The notes below the pieces were generated by a model. The model searched no databases, was not told the DNA's origin, and was given only the letters and a program-made list of their open reading frames with translations. A DNA stretch of 64,000 nucleotides, from contig JAFGCU010000009.1 of NCBI GenBank assembly GCA_016932475.1, forward strand, positions 16,225 through 80,224, in the 5' to 3' direction. The translations under genes and the position numbers were made by a program. Source of the stretch: Anaerolineales bacterium. GTDB lineage: Bacteria > Chloroflexota > Anaerolineae > Anaerolineales > RBG-16-64-43. Below are positions 9,072 through 18,832 of the stretch, piece by piece (the first letter of the stretch is position 1; each line of letters opens with the position of its first letter).

Positions 9072-10043
9072 ATGAACCAGGCCCCGCTGCCCAACATCCC
9101 CTGGGAAGAAAAACCCGCCGGCAGTTTCGACGTCATCTGGCGCTACAGCGGCAACCCGGTCATCCCGCGCAACCTGATCCCATCCTCCAACAGCATCTTC
9201 AACAGCGCCGTGGTGCCGTTCAACGGGACCTTCGCCGGCGTGTTCCGCGCCGACGACCGCGCCCGCGTGATGAACCTGCACCGCGGGTTCAGCAAGGACG
9301 GCATCCAGTGGAAGCTGGATAACGACCCGATCGAATGGCTGTGCGACGACCCGGAGATCGGAAAATTCCAGTACCGCTACGACCCGCGGGTGGTGTGGCT
9401 GGAGGACCGCTTCTATGTGACCTGGTGCAACGGGTATCACGGTCCGACGATCGGAATCGGGTACACCTACGATTTCCAGAAGTTCCATTTCCTGGAGAAC
9501 GCGCTGCTGCCCTTCAACCGCAACGGCGTGCTGTTCCCGCGCAAGATCAACGGCAACTACGTGATGTTCAGCCGCCCGAGCGACAACGGCCACACCCCGT
9601 TCGGCGACATCTACATCAGCCAGAGCCCGGACATGATCCACTGGGGGGAACACCGCTTCGTGATGGGCACCAAGGGCGGCTGGCAGGCGACCAAGGTCGG
9701 CGCCGGGCCGATACCGATCGAAACCCCCGAGGGCTGGCTGCTCTTCTATCATGGCGTGCTTACCTCGTGCAACGGATTCGTCTACAGCTTCGGCGCGGCG
9801 CTGCTCGACCTCGAGAAGCCCTGGAAGGTGATCCATCGCGGCGGGCCATATTTGCTCTCCCCGCAGACGATTTACGAATGCGTCGGCGACGTGCCGAACG
9901 TGGCCTTCCCGTGCGCGGCCCTGTACGATCCGCCGACCGGCCGGGTCGCGATCTACTACGGCGGCGCGGATACGGTCACCGCGCTGGCCTTTACCAAACT
10001 CCAGGACGTACTTCACTTCGTGAAGAGCACATCAAAACCATAG
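9072..10043 (+). CDS. GH130 beta-mannoside phosphorylase/hydrolase
   Basis: A 323-residue protein of the expected length for the five-bladed beta-propeller family GH130, which phosphorolyses (or in some members hydrolyses) beta-mannosides in the cytoplasm. The motif RYDPRV places the likely general acid at Asp104. NGVLFPRK and [20 protein letters not shown] are typical later blades. There is no signal peptide. An AAAGGAG site lies about 10 bases before the ATG. A strong terminator follows. The exact substrate (mannosyl-glucose, mannan or mannosyl-GlcNAc) cannot be settled here. Nearby GH38 supports a mannoside or N-glycan theme. Confidence 0.88.
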   Translation: MNQAPLPNIPWEEKPAGSFDVIWRYSGNPVIPRNLIPSSNSIFNSAVVPFNGTFAGVFRADDRARVMNLHRGFSKDGIQWKLDNDPIEWLCDDPEIGKFQYRYDPRVVWLEDRFYVTWCNGYHGPTIGIGYTYDFQKFHFLENALLPFNRNGVLFPRKINGNYVMFSRPSDNGHTPFGDIYISQSPDMIHWGEHRFVMGTKGGWQATKVGAGPIPIETPEGWLLFYHGVLTSCNGFVYSFGAALLDLEKPWKVIHRGGPYLLSPQTIYECVGDVPNVAFPCAALYDPPTGRVAIYYGGADTVTALAFTKLQDVLHFVKSTSKP

Positions 10044-10064
10044 ACATCCGGCCTGCGGCTGGAA

Positions 10065-10090
10065 AAGCCCGGTGGAAGCCGGGCTTTTTT
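10065..10090 (+). terminator. Rho-independent terminator after GH130
   Basis: AAGCCCGG (10065-10072) pairs with CCGGGCTT (10079-10086) over a six-base loop and runs into a T-tract ending at 10090. Confidence 0.9.
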
Positions 10091-10135
10091 ATGGACAAGT
10101 TTTACAGGATTTTTAAGGATGGGTAGGATGGTAGT
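10090..10135. repeat. Copy of the TTTACAGGATTT...AGGATGG dispersed repeat
   Basis: An AT-rich block with AGGATTT and AGGATGG words directly follows the GH130 terminator. Related blocks occur at 11556-11640 and 19075-19157. Confidence 0.4.
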
Positions 10136-10239
10136 AATTAGTATTATTTCTACATCATGAACATCCTAATAATCCTGACCGTTCTTTTTTGCCGTTCGCA
10201 ATCCTCAACCGACACCGAAAGCCGCCGGAGGAGACGATC

Positions 10240-11385
10240 GTGGACACACCGAAGAGCATCGGTTTCCCGCGGATGATGAAGGAACCCGGCGAGAAACGCG
10301 TTTTCCTGCCGGAGTTCATTCAATTCCTCGCCCAACAAGGATTGACCGTCTGCCTGGAGGAAGGGTACGGATCGCGGTCCGGTTTCTCCTTCGACGATTA
10401 CCGCCGGGCGAATTCGTCGGTGATCCAAGCCAGCCGACATGAGGTCTTCCGGCAGGATCTGATCCTGGTCCTGCGATCCCCGGCGCGCGAGGACTTCCCG
10501 CGGATCCCCGCCGGAAGTTGCCTGATCACAATGCTCCACTTTCCCACCCGTCCGCGGCGTGTCGATCGGCTGCAGGAGATGGGGCAGAAGGCCATTTCGT
10601 TGGACGGGATCGCCGACGACGGCGGTATCCGCCTGGTGGAGAACATGCGCGCGGTGGCCTGGAACGGCCTCGAGGCCGCCTTCGACGTATTCGAACGGCG
10701 CGGCGCCGGTGGCAGCATTCCGCACTCGGGACCGATCCGGGTCCTGATTCTGGGGGCAGGCATGGTGGGGAAACACGCCGTGGAGGCGGCCACCAAATAC
10801 GGCAATGTGGAACGGCACGTCCGCCTGCTGCAGGCCGGCGCACCGGGCGTGGTGGTTTCCACAATCGGACGTAACGTCAGCGGGAACCCCGGCGTGATGC
10901 AGCGCCTGTTCCGGGAAACCGACATCCTGGTCGACGCCACGCAGCGTCACGACACCTCCAAATCGATCGTGCCGAATGCCTGGCTGGCCTGGCTGCCGGA
11001 TCACGCCGTCATCGCCGATCTGGCCGTCGATCCCTACCTGCTGGATTCCAAACCGGCCGTCGTGCGGGGGATCGAGGGCATTCCCCAGGGGAACCTCGAC
11101 AAGCCCACGTTCGCGCCGGATGATCCGGAGTGGGAAAAAACCATTCCCGCGGGCATTCCCGCCTCCAATCGGCGGACGACGGTCAGCTGCTATTCCTGGC
11201 CGGGTATTCACCCGGAAGCCTGCATGCAACATTACGCCCGCCAGCTGGAACCGTTGATGGAAGTCCTGATCGGGAAAGGCTACGAGGAGCTTTCGCCGGA
11301 GGGGGGATATTTCGAGCGCGCGCTGTTCCGCGGCACGCTGACGCATTGGATCAAACACGGACGGTATCAGCCGCAGCCGCGCTGA
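10240..11385 (+). CDS. Alanine dehydrogenase / NAD(P) transhydrogenase-alpha family protein
   Basis: A 381-residue protein. The N-terminal half has the AlaDH/PNT pattern (IGFPRMMKEPGEKRVFLPEF, an acidic EEGYG segment, then ITMLHFPTRP). The C-terminal half has a Rossmann loop LILGAGMVGKHAVEAA. Relatives oxidise L-alanine with NAD+ or transfer hydride. I prefer the GTG at 10240, with GGAGGAG six bases upstream; the frame extends 17 codons further. Immediately after its stop begins the remnant of a second GH130 gene, so this gene appears to have landed between two GH130 copies. The exact amino-acid substrate is uncertain. Confidence 0.72.
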   Translation: MDTPKSIGFPRMMKEPGEKRVFLPEFIQFLAQQGLTVCLEEGYGSRSGFSFDDYRRANSSVIQASRHEVFRQDLILVLRSPAREDFPRIPAGSCLITMLHFPTRPRRVDRLQEMGQKAISLDGIADDGGIRLVENMRAVAWNGLEAAFDVFERRGAGGSIPHSGPIRVLILGAGMVGKHAVEAATKYGNVERHVRLLQAGAPGVVVSTIGRNVSGNPGVMQRLFRETDILVDATQRHDTSKSIVPNAWLAWLPDHAVIADLAVDPYLLDSKPAVVRGIEGIPQGNLDKPTFAPDDPEWEKTIPAGIPASNRRTTVSCYSWPGIHPEACMQHYARQLEPLMEVLIGKGYEELSPEGGYFERALFRGTLTHWIKHGRYQPQPR

Positions 11386-11504
11386 TTCCGCCGCCGGCCG
11401 GCCGGATCTCCATCTGCCGCGGCGGCGCCGACACGGTCACCGCGCCGGCCTTCGTCAGGATCACGGACGTGCTCGATTTCGTCAAGACCACATCGCAGCT
11501 TTAG
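11386..11504 (+). pseudogene. 3' remnant of a second GH130 gene
   Basis: About 38 codons ending in TAG match the C-terminus of the intact GH130 gene. Shared words are GR.., [16 protein letters not shown] and TS, with matching DNA from about 9927 onward. No start or upstream GH130 sequence is left; the previous gene stops immediately before it. A terminator and an AGGATGG-type repeat follow, as after the intact gene, so the duplicated unit included the 3' region. Confidence 0.8.
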
Positions 11505-11526
11505 CACGACCTGAGAATAATGAAAA

Positions 11527-11556
11527 AAAGCCCGTACTGTTCCGGGCTTTTTTATT
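11527..11556 (+). terminator. Rho-independent terminator
   Basis: AAAGCCCG (11527-11534) pairs with CGGGCTTT (11543-11550), followed by further T residues. It serves the alanine-dehydrogenase-like gene and resembles the terminator after the intact GH130 gene. Confidence 0.88.
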
Positions 11557-11640
11557 GGATAGGATTTACGAGATTTCTCAGGATGGACAGGATTTTCTCT
11601 TTATAAACAAATGTAAATCCTGAACAAATCCTGTCTATTT
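11556..11640. repeat. AGGATTT/AAATCCT inverted dispersed repeat
   Basis: GGATAGGATTTAC and GGATGGACAGGATTT on one side face AAATCCTGAACAAATCCTGTC on the other, making an imperfect palindrome. It ends at the 3' end of the alpha-mannosidase gene. Confidence 0.55.
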
Positions 11641-14568
11641 CTCTGACAATATGAATAATACCGACACGATTTCATGCGGTCCGGCCTCGAAAGTCACTTC
11701 GCCGTTATGACCAGGGGGCAGCGCGCCTTGTTTTATTTCCGCAAGATTGACCAGCTCGGCGCGGCGGATTTTCCTCCCCGGGCGGAGGGTCACCTTCAGC
11801 GGCCGATCCGTGCTGTTCCACCCGCGCACGACCAGCCCGCGTCCGTCTTCGCTTATTTTTATCGCGCTGATTTCAAATTCCACCGGCGTCACTCCGATAA
11901 TGGAACCGCATCCAGGCAGGGCGCCCGCATGTGCGCCCGTTTCGACGGCACGCGGCGGTGTTTCGAACGCGCGCGCTTCGCGCACGGCGGCCCGCCAATC
12001 CCCCGCGTGCGGAATGATCGCGTACTCGAACTCCCAGCGTCCCTGCATTTGCGCGCCCGGAAGCGGCAGCATCGGCCCGGCGTGCCCGGTGCGCGCCGGG
12101 AAATCGTCGCGGGAGAGCCAGCCGACGCAGCGCAGCAGCGTCAGCGCGATTTCACGCCCGCGAGCCGCTTCCACTTCCGGCAAACCGCGGTTCGCGATCA
12201 TCAACCCGCAGCGGCTCGTGGATAGGTCGGTGAATGCCCGCTGGGGAACCTCCGGCCGCCAGCGTTCCACCCAGTCCGCATCATCTTCGGGGGCAACGGA
12301 TGCGCGCTCGACGATCTCGAAGTGGCCGTCATATCGCGCGACGGGCGGTTCGCCGGACTGCCCGTTGGCATCCTCCGCCGGAAATGGGAAATGCACCCTC
12401 AGGCGGTGATCCGTCGCGCGATTATCGATCGCCGTGCGCACCTCCACCCGCTCCACACCCGCATGGATCGTCACCCGGGTGGCAATCGGCATCCGGATCC
12501 GCCTTGACGAACGTGTTTTCCGGTCCGGCGACAAACCGGCCGGGATTTCGAGTTCCAGGTCTATCTCAAGGCTCTGCCGGACTCTTCCCTTTTGCACCCG
12601 GACCGCTTTCCTGCGGGCGCCGAAAATCGTATCCTGCGCGGGCGGGCAAAAATTGTAGCTGTCCCCGCAATCGCCGCCGTCCTGGAACCGGTTCAATCCG
12701 GCGTATCGCGCACCCGTGCGCTTATCGGTTATTTCCAGCGTTCCGCCGGATTCCACCCGGATGCGGAAATACTCATTTTCGATGACCGGCGAAATCGTTT
12801 TGCGGGTCAACCGCCCGATCGTCCATTTCCCGGCGGCGCTTTGTGAAGCCCGCAACCCAAGCGGCACAAGCGCGCGCAGAAGCGGCGGGAATGCCACTGC
12901 TGCCGGCGGCGGAAGCGATTTCTTTCGGATGGAAAAGGTCCTCCATCCGAATCCGGGAAGCGCGGGGGCGACGAACAAGGCGCGCGTCCCGGCGGCGTTG
13001 CGCGCGCGGACATGAAACTGCCGCAGGTCCGGGTCCGCGAGGTATTCCCGGAAGTCCGTCATCGCGCGTTTCCACACGCCGGGATCCGGCGTGGAATTCT
13101 CGGCCATCACGGCATCCACCCGAAGCATTTCCCCCTCGCGGCGGAAGCCGATCTCGCGGATGGAGAGGTTTCCCGCCTGGCCCTCATGCAGGTTGCCGAC
13201 GATCCCGGCCAGGCCCTCGCGGTCCAGGATCACATTGATCAATTCCACCGTGCCCTCGACCGCCGCCTGGTGCGGGATGACGGCTCCGGCATCGTCCACG
13301 ATCTCGAACGCATCCCAATCCACGCTCGGGTGCAGGTCCGCCTCGACCGGCTCATTCCGCGGCCCCGCCGTCGGATGGAACACCACGACCGATTTTTCCG
13401 CCGCGCGAGCGTCGACCGACGCGGCGATCGCCTCCAGGCTTGCGCGCGTGATCTCGCCGCCGATCTGGGCCGCCTGTGAAAAGCGCGGGCGCATCTCCTC
13501 GTGCACGTCGTCGATCGAGCAGCCGCAGATCGAATCGTGCGGGTGGTTTTGCATCAGCATCCGCCACGCGGCGCGCAGCGCGCCCGCCGGATCTTGCACA
13601 AGATGCGGTTGCCGCTGCGTCGGGACGGCGAGGAACGCCCAGGCGGAGAACGGCTCGGCCCACCGTTCAAGCAGCGTCTCGCATTCGCCGTTGCGCTGCT
13701 TGATCCACATCCTCGTGGAGAGCACGCCGGGCAGGAGATGATGGCGTTTGGGCGAACGCAATTCCCCGCGCACGACCGGCAGTTTTAATTTTTCTCTGCG
13801 GACGGTTGAAGACACGGCGGAGAAGTATTCCGGGAGCGTGGAGTGGATCAGGCGGTCGCCGCGCAGCTTGCCGGATATGGAGCGGATCGCGGAGGCGGTA
13901 TCCCGCGGCGGTTCCATATGATCGGTTCCGTGCATCAGCAGCAATTCGTTGACGGCGGAATGCGGCCGCAGCGAATCCCGGCGGCGGATGACCTCGTCCG
14001 CGAACAGGGATGCGTCCGCCGTCGGCAGGCCGGCGGCGTTGTCGTACCCGTCGCGCAGGTAGGCGGCCAGCACGCGCGAACCGTCCGGCGCATCCCACCA
14101 CAGCTCGCACGGTTCATCGGAAAGCCCGCGCCGGAACGCCGCCCACTCGATTCCAAACCCGCGCAGGATCTGCGGCAGCTGCCCGATGTGCCCGAACGGA
14201 TCCGGGGTGTATCCGACCGGCATGCGCGGGCCGAAGCGCCGGCAGGTGCGCGCGCCCTCGAGCAAATTGCGGATGGTGGCTTCCGGGCCGACCAGAAATT
14301 CATCCGGCAGGATGTGCCACGGGCCGACAAGAATTCTGCCGGAGCGGATGTGGTGCCGCAGTTCGGCCTCGCGCCCGGGGCGGATTTCGAGGTAATCCTC
14401 CAGGATGATCGTCTGTCCGTCGAGCATGAAATTCTTATAGGACCGGTCTGCCGCAAGCAGGTCGAGCAGTCCGTCGATCAGGCCGACAAGCCGCAGGCGG
14501 AAATCCTGATATGGGCGGTACCATTCGCGGTCCCAATGCGTGTGCGAAATGAGATGCAGGGTAAGCAA
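11635..14568 (-). CDS. GH38 alpha-mannosidase
   Basis: A 977-residue enzyme, of usual GH38 length, that removes alpha-mannose from glycans. The zinc site motif HTHWDREW is at residues 9-16 and the nucleophile motif YTPDPFGHIGQLPQIL places the catalytic aspartate at about 123. ILVGPWHILPDEFLVGPEA and MLMQNHPHDSICGCSIDDVHEEM are also family blocks. C-terminal beta domains follow. I chose a TTG at 14568 with GGAGG four bases upstream, because it begins directly at the conserved strand. The longer frame from 14658 adds 30 atypical residues. There is no signal peptide, so it is likely cytoplasmic. Confidence 0.93.
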   Translation of the reverse strand: MLTLHLISHTHWDREWYRPYQDFRLRLVGLIDGLLDLLAADRSYKNFMLDGQTIILEDYLEIRPGREAELRHHIRSGRILVGPWHILPDEFLVGPEATIRNLLEGARTCRRFGPRMPVGYTPDPFGHIGQLPQILRGFGIEWAAFRRGLSDEPCELWWDAPDGSRVLAAYLRDGYDNAAGLPTADASLFADEVIRRRDSLRPHSAVNELLLMHGTDHMEPPRDTASAIRSISGKLRGDRLIHSTLPEYFSAVSSTVRREKLKLPVVRGELRSPKRHHLLPGVLSTRMWIKQRNGECETLLERWAEPFSAWAFLAVPTQRQPHLVQDPAGALRAAWRMLMQNHPHDSICGCSIDDVHEEMRPRFSQAAQIGGEITRASLEAIAASVDARAAEKSVVVFHPTAGPRNEPVEADLHPSVDWDAFEIVDDAGAVIPHQAAVEGTVELINVILDREGLAGIVGNLHEGQAGNLSIREIGFRREGEMLRVDAVMAENSTPDPGVWKRAMTDFREYLADPDLRQFHVRARNAAGTRALFVAPALPGFGWRTFSIRKKSLPPPAAVAFPPLLRALVPLGLRASQSAAGKWTIGRLTRKTISPVIENEYFRIRVESGGTLEITDKRTGARYAGLNRFQDGGDCGDSYNFCPPAQDTIFGARRKAVRVQKGRVRQSLEIDLELEIPAGLSPDRKTRSSRRIRMPIATRVTIHAGVERVEVRTAIDNRATDHRLRVHFPFPAEDANGQSGEPPVARYDGHFEIVERASVAPEDDADWVERWRPEVPQRAFTDLSTSRCGLMIANRGLPEVEAARGREIALTLLRCVGWLSRDDFPARTGHAGPMLPLPGAQMQGRWEFEYAIIPHAGDWRAAVREARAFETPPRAVETGAHAGALPGCGSIIGVTPVEFEISAIKISEDGRGLVVRGWNSTDRPLKVTLRPGRKIRRAELVNLAEIKQGALPPGHNGEVTFEAGPHEIVSVLFILSEK

Positions 14569-14686
14569 GAGACCTCCGTTCTCCAATCTGAATTTCTCTT
14601 CCACATATCGTTTTTGACCTGCACCCCGCCCCTTTCGTTCCCGTCCCAACCCCCTCACCCCCGTCCTCTCTCCCTCGTCCGTTTCT

Positions 14687-14725
14687 GTCCTAACCCCCTC
14701 ACTCCGGAGGAGAGGGGGTTAGGAC
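14687..14725. repeat. 14-bp perfect inverted repeat supplying a stop codon
   Basis: GTCCTAACCCCCTC (14687-14700) pairs with GAGGGGGTTAGGAC (14712-14725). The right arm overlaps the end of the alpha/beta hydrolase gene, whose TAA stop lies inside the repeat. A similar arrangement occurs at 26337-26347. Confidence 0.75.
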
Positions 14726-15573
14726 AAGGTGTCTAAAATTTCCCCCCAATACTTGAATAGCAGCAAATGTCCTTCACCTTCGAGGAATCGCGCGCGGCAG
14801 TGCGGCACCGCGCGGGCGATAGCGCGCCCCATCCCGACCGGCGCGTTGACGTCGCACAATCCGTGCCAAAGATCAACCGTCGTGGAAATTTCCTCCAAGG
14901 AAAATCCCCACGGGCGCACATCGAGATATCCTTCCCAGGCATGGCCGATAATCCCCTGCCGGAACGCCTCGCGCGTGCTGTCCAAACAGACTTGCCATCC
15001 GCCTGGCATGGCGAGCATCGCATTATCCGGATTGGAGGGATCCTCATAATCCGGGTGAACCAGCGCTTCCGGGTGATTCTTCCCCCGCCGAAAGACAAAG
15101 CCCATCGCCAGCCGGAACAGCGGCCAGGGCAATTTTCCGCCGACCGTGAACGCTAGCCGGTTCTGGGCGATGATGCCGTCCAGCGCGCCGGGAGCATCCA
15201 CCGGACCGAGACTCGAGATCACGCCGGCGGCGGTCAGCCGTTCGGGAATGAAGCGCGCGCAGGCGAGCACGTACGGCCCGCCGCCGGAATGGCCGCACAC
15301 CGCGAAACGATCCAAATGCAAATAGTCCGCCAGACGGAGGATATCCTCCGGCCAATCGGTGATGCGGCGCCCGGGCTGGAATGTGGATCCGCCGTAGCCG
15401 GGCCGGTCGACCGTGATCAATCGCGCTTTCTTGCGCGCGGTGAGGCCGTCCAGCGGCGGACGGAAGATGCGCGAACCCGGCACGCCGTGGAACAGAAAAA
15501 CCGGCTTGCCGCCGGGATCGCCATACTCGGCATACGCCAGAATGCGGCCGTCGGGCAATTGAATGGTTTCCAT
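14719..15573 (-). CDS. Alpha/beta hydrolase
   Basis: A 284-residue alpha/beta-fold hydrolase. The oxyanion region is LFHGVPGSR, the nucleophile elbow is GHSGGGPY with Ser96, and a late GEGHLLL provides the catalytic histidine. GAGGAAGGAAA precedes the ATG at 15573. There is no signal peptide. The family includes esterases, lactonases and haloperoxidase-like enzymes; nothing in the sequence fixes the substrate. Confidence 0.88.
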   Translation of the reverse strand: METIQLPDGRILAYAEYGDPGGKPVFLFHGVPGSRIFRPPLDGLTARKKARLITVDRPGYGGSTFQPGRRITDWPEDILRLADYLHLDRFAVCGHSGGGPYVLACARFIPERLTAAGVISSLGPVDAPGALDGIIAQNRLAFTVGGKLPWPLFRLAMGFVFRRGKNHPEALVHPDYEDPSNPDNAMLAMPGGWQVCLDSTREAFRQGIIGHAWEGYLDVRPWGFSLEEISTTVDLWHGLCDVNAPVGMGRAIARAVPHCRARFLEGEGHLLLFKYWGEILDTLS

Positions 15574-15640
15574 TTTCCTTCCTCACCCCCGGTCCCTCTC
15601 CTGCCTTACGGCAGAAAGGGGGGTGAAGGAACGCTCCAGG

Positions 15641-18250
15641 CTACAACCTTACCTTCTCCAGCATCAGCGCGCGCGCTTCCTCCATCGCCGCCGGACGGAT
15701 GCGGATCGGGAAGCGGCCGTGCAGCGGGCTGAGCCGCGCGCCGGCCGCGGTGGAAGCCCAGATCAGCCACACCAGCGGACGCATCGCGCCGGTCATCTCG
15801 ACCGAGCGCTTCAATTCGTCGAGCGTCGGATCGTCCCAGCCGCCGGCCAAGCCGTAGAAAAACAGGAAGACGGGGAAGGAGGGCAGGATCGCCAGGAAGA
15901 AGAGCAGCACGCTCGTGACCTGATCGCCCCGCCAGATCAGGGCGGCGATCCCGCGCAGGATGACATAGTGCGTCATTCCCGCCAGAATGGGCGCGACGAG
16001 CGATTGGTAAATATACAGCTTTTGCGGGAAGCACAGTTTGTGATTGACGAGGAACGTGGCGATGCCCTTTCCGGCCAGCCCGATAAAATACGCTAGGATC
16101 AGCGCGGGGACCTGCAGAGATTCCAGCAAAAGCACGAGGAAAATCACCCGCGCGAGCTGCTCGCCGAAGGTCAGCAGCATTTTCAGGTAGGGCCGGTTCG
16201 ACCCGAGTTGAACGCTATCCCCGACCCAGGAAAAATGCTCGATGGCGCCCCAGAATGCGAGCGGCACGACGTAGAGCGCCGAACGGTGGAATTCGGGTCC
16301 GGTCGCCCCCAGCAGGAAGCTCGGCGCCACCGCGATCAACACCGCCCCGATGAAGGCGCTGACCAGCCCGCCCCATTTGTACGCCATCGCCGCGTAGTAC
16401 TGCGAGAGAATCCTCTTGCCGTTGGAGATGGCCTCCGAGATGGCCGGCATCACCCCCTCGGTGAGCATCTGCCCGACCTGGAAGGCGAAGATGAAATTCT
16501 GCGCCAGGACCCAGTTGCCCCAGATCTCGGCGTAGTTGACCAGGCGGCCCTGCGTCACCCATATTTCCGCCGCCTGCCCGGCCGACCAGGCGCCGGACGC
16601 CAGCATCTCGAAGATCCCGAACCCGAATCCCGTCCGGACGATCTCCCAATCGAAGTGCGCCAGGAACAGCACGCGCGTGTTGTAACCCAGCCGGCGGTAG
16701 ATCCCCCACCCGAGCAGGAAGGTGAACAACTCGGCGGCATACGCGGCCACCCCCAGGCCGATCAGGCCGCCCATCGCCCCGCCGAACGCCGGCGTGGCGC
16801 GCCCCCAGAGGTAAAAAACCGTCACGAAGACCGGCTGGACCAGGATCGGCATGACGACGTTGAGCGACACATCCAGGATGCGGGCGACGTCGTGGCGCTG
16901 GAATCCCGCCAGCGCGTTGCGCATCACATGATAGAAACCGGGCAGCTGGATCGCGGCGTGGATGATGATGCTCCAGGCGTACAGCGCGTAGGCGGAATGC
17001 GGCGCGACCACGCTCGCGAAAGCGATCACCAGCGCCACCTGCACCGCGCCGGAAATAATCTGCCACCAGACGAACATCTGGCCATACTGGATGCCCTTCC
17101 GCGGGTCGTGGACGCGGTGCTGCGAAAGGAACTTAACAAAGGCGATGCTGGTCCCCATGTCGAAAAAGTACCACGCCACGTTGAAGAACTGCGTGACGCG
17201 CCCCCAGATCCCGAGCGCCTGGGCCGAGGGCAGAATGTACGTCGGGAGGATCAGGTTCTGGTAGAGGATCAGCGGGATAAAGAAGATCAGCCCGAGCGTG
17301 AGCGCGACCAGGAAGCCGGAAAGCGGACGCTCGAACCCGATTTGTTCCCAGACGTCGCGTCTTTCTCCTTGCGGAAGCGCTTCCCCTCCCTTGGCAGCCG
17401 GGACGGGCTGGGCGCGAAGCATGATTTCATCCAAGGCTTCCGGGTGGCGATTGCTGTACCGGCGGACAAGCAAGAATGCGGCGAAGGAAATGGCGACCAT
17501 CAGCGCCATCAACACCAGCAGCCCGTTCCGCTCCGCGTCGTGCGGGACGGGCGAGCCCGGGTAATCGGCAAACTCAAGCGGCATCCTTCCGCCCGCCCGC
17601 ATCGCGAGGTGGTAGATCAGGTAGTTGTAATAGGCCCACTCGCGCAACTGCGGATTATCTTCTTCGCCCAGAAAGAAATTGACGACGAAGGCGTTTTCGC
17701 GCTGCAACCGCCAGATCAGCCAGCTCCCGTCTTCGTAGCCGGTCACCAGCGGATGCACGCTGGATATGGGAGTGACGACCCTATGGCGTTCGCGCACCTG
17801 AGGCGCGCCGTTCCAGACAATCTGACGGCGGAGAGGATCCTCGATCGGAACTTCCACCAGACTGGCCGGCTCATCCGTCCGCGCAAAGGCAACCGGCACG
17901 CCGCTGACGCTGGAAAAATCCGACGAAGAAATATCCGGACCGAGGATCAGCATCAGCCCGGCGCCCTGCTCCAGGCGGGCCCGCACCAGTTCCGGATCCG
18001 GGATCAATCCGTTGAGCAGCAGGACGTCCGCTTCGGCCGCTTCGTCGACAAAAATGAACGCATCTTCGCCGGCCAATTCGAGCGCCGGGCGGACGGTGGA
18101 AGTTTCTCCGGCGAGAAATACGCGCACGGCGGCGGATGCGTTCGCCGGTTCCGCGGAAGCAAGCACACACAGGAGGATCAGAAAAACGAGTATCCATTGG
18201 TGTGCGGAGGATTGATGAAAAGAAACGGCGCGGCTTCTTGGGTTTAGCAT
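15641..18250 (-). CDS. MOP-superfamily flippase with an N-terminal extracytoplasmic domain
   Basis: An 869-residue protein from the ATG at 18250. It has a signal-like hydrophobic N-terminus, then a soluble domain of about 200 residues that resembles the GATase-1/DUF4159 fold (ADVLLLNGLIPDPELV, GAGLMLILGPD, NAFVVNFFLGEED). One membrane segment (VLMALMVAISFAAFLLV) and then about twelve segments of a Wzx/MATE-like polysaccharide flippase follow. Flippases move lipid-linked oligosaccharides across the membrane; the attached outer domain is unusual. A longer frame from 18325 reads through an intergenic repeat and was rejected. The start lacks a clear ribosome-binding site. Confidence 0.7.
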   Translation of the reverse strand: MLNPRSRAVSFHQSSAHQWILVFLILLCVLASAEPANASAAVRVFLAGETSTVRPALELAGEDAFIFVDEAAEADVLLLNGLIPDPELVRARLEQGAGLMLILGPDISSSDFSSVSGVPVAFARTDEPASLVEVPIEDPLRRQIVWNGAPQVRERHRVVTPISSVHPLVTGYEDGSWLIWRLQRENAFVVNFFLGEEDNPQLREWAYYNYLIYHLAMRAGGRMPLEFADYPGSPVPHDAERNGLLVLMALMVAISFAAFLLVRRYSNRHPEALDEIMLRAQPVPAAKGGEALPQGERRDVWEQIGFERPLSGFLVALTLGLIFFIPLILYQNLILPTYILPSAQALGIWGRVTQFFNVAWYFFDMGTSIAFVKFLSQHRVHDPRKGIQYGQMFVWWQIISGAVQVALVIAFASVVAPHSAYALYAWSIIIHAAIQLPGFYHVMRNALAGFQRHDVARILDVSLNVVMPILVQPVFVTVFYLWGRATPAFGGAMGGLIGLGVAAYAAELFTFLLGWGIYRRLGYNTRVLFLAHFDWEIVRTGFGFGIFEMLASGAWSAGQAAEIWVTQGRLVNYAEIWGNWVLAQNFIFAFQVGQMLTEGVMPAISEAISNGKRILSQYYAAMAYKWGGLVSAFIGAVLIAVAPSFLLGATGPEFHRSALYVVPLAFWGAIEHFSWVGDSVQLGSNRPYLKMLLTFGEQLARVIFLVLLLESLQVPALILAYFIGLAGKGIATFLVNHKLCFPQKLYIYQSLVAPILAGMTHYVILRGIAALIWRGDQVTSVLLFFLAILPSFPVFLFFYGLAGGWDDPTLDELKRSVEMTGAMRPLVWLIWASTAAGARLSPLHGRFPIRIRPAAMEEARALMLEKVRL

Positions 18251-18832
18251 TGGTAGAGGATACAGCCGGAGGGGAAGATGCGCAAATCCCCCCCTCACCC
18301 CCCTCTTCCCCAGCCTTTCTCCCACTTGATGGTGGGAGAAAGGCTTATTACAACCCCACTCCCAGCGTTATTTTTTTAATCCGATCGAAAGCGAATATCT
18401 TCGTAGACTGTTTTTCAGGAAAAAGCTGGGAGAGCATTTCCCGGAGCGTAGCGACGGGAGGGAAAGGTTGAGGGGTGGCGCGGGGTTTTATCCCTCCTTT
18501 CCAACGCACGGGAAAAAAAGCCCGCGCGAATTAATTACTACCGCCAAAGGCGGTGGCCCCGTATACAATCACGACGGGGCATGCTTTAGAACGTCGCACC
18601 TGGAAGATGCACTCCTACCGGTTATTTATCGTTGCCGGGCAGCCTTCCCGGTTCCCCTCCCCCCGAGATCGCTCCCCTCATCCCTTCGTGATGGGGGGAT
18701 TAGAACCATCCTCTGAAACGGAGGAACCCTGGGGGGAAGGGTAACCGGGGCGCGATGCGGTATTTTCCCTGTATCCTTTGAGAACACATCAGCCCGATTG
18801 TCACATGATTATTCAGCCTAAAAACAAATTCC
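18251..18832. other. Intergenic stretch, repeats only
   Basis: No gene is seen. A perfect 14-bp hairpin lies at 18312-18325/18332-18345 (AGCCTTTCTCCCAC and its inverse). A shorter hairpin ACCGCCaaaGGCGGT is near 18540-18556, a GCCCCGT...ACGGGGC hairpin is near 18556-18582, and C/G-rich palindromes of the dispersed family lie around 18655-18740. Confidence 0.6.

Noticed and set aside
10189..10239. Longer N-terminus for the alanine dehydrogenase-like protein
   Set aside because: The extra 17 residues do not fit the family and the GTG at 10240 has a proper ribosome-binding site.
16208..18247. A 679-codon open frame on the plus strand
   Set aside because: It is antisense to the flippase gene; the translation is a charged low-complexity string without hydrophobic core or motifs, as expected for an antisense frame.
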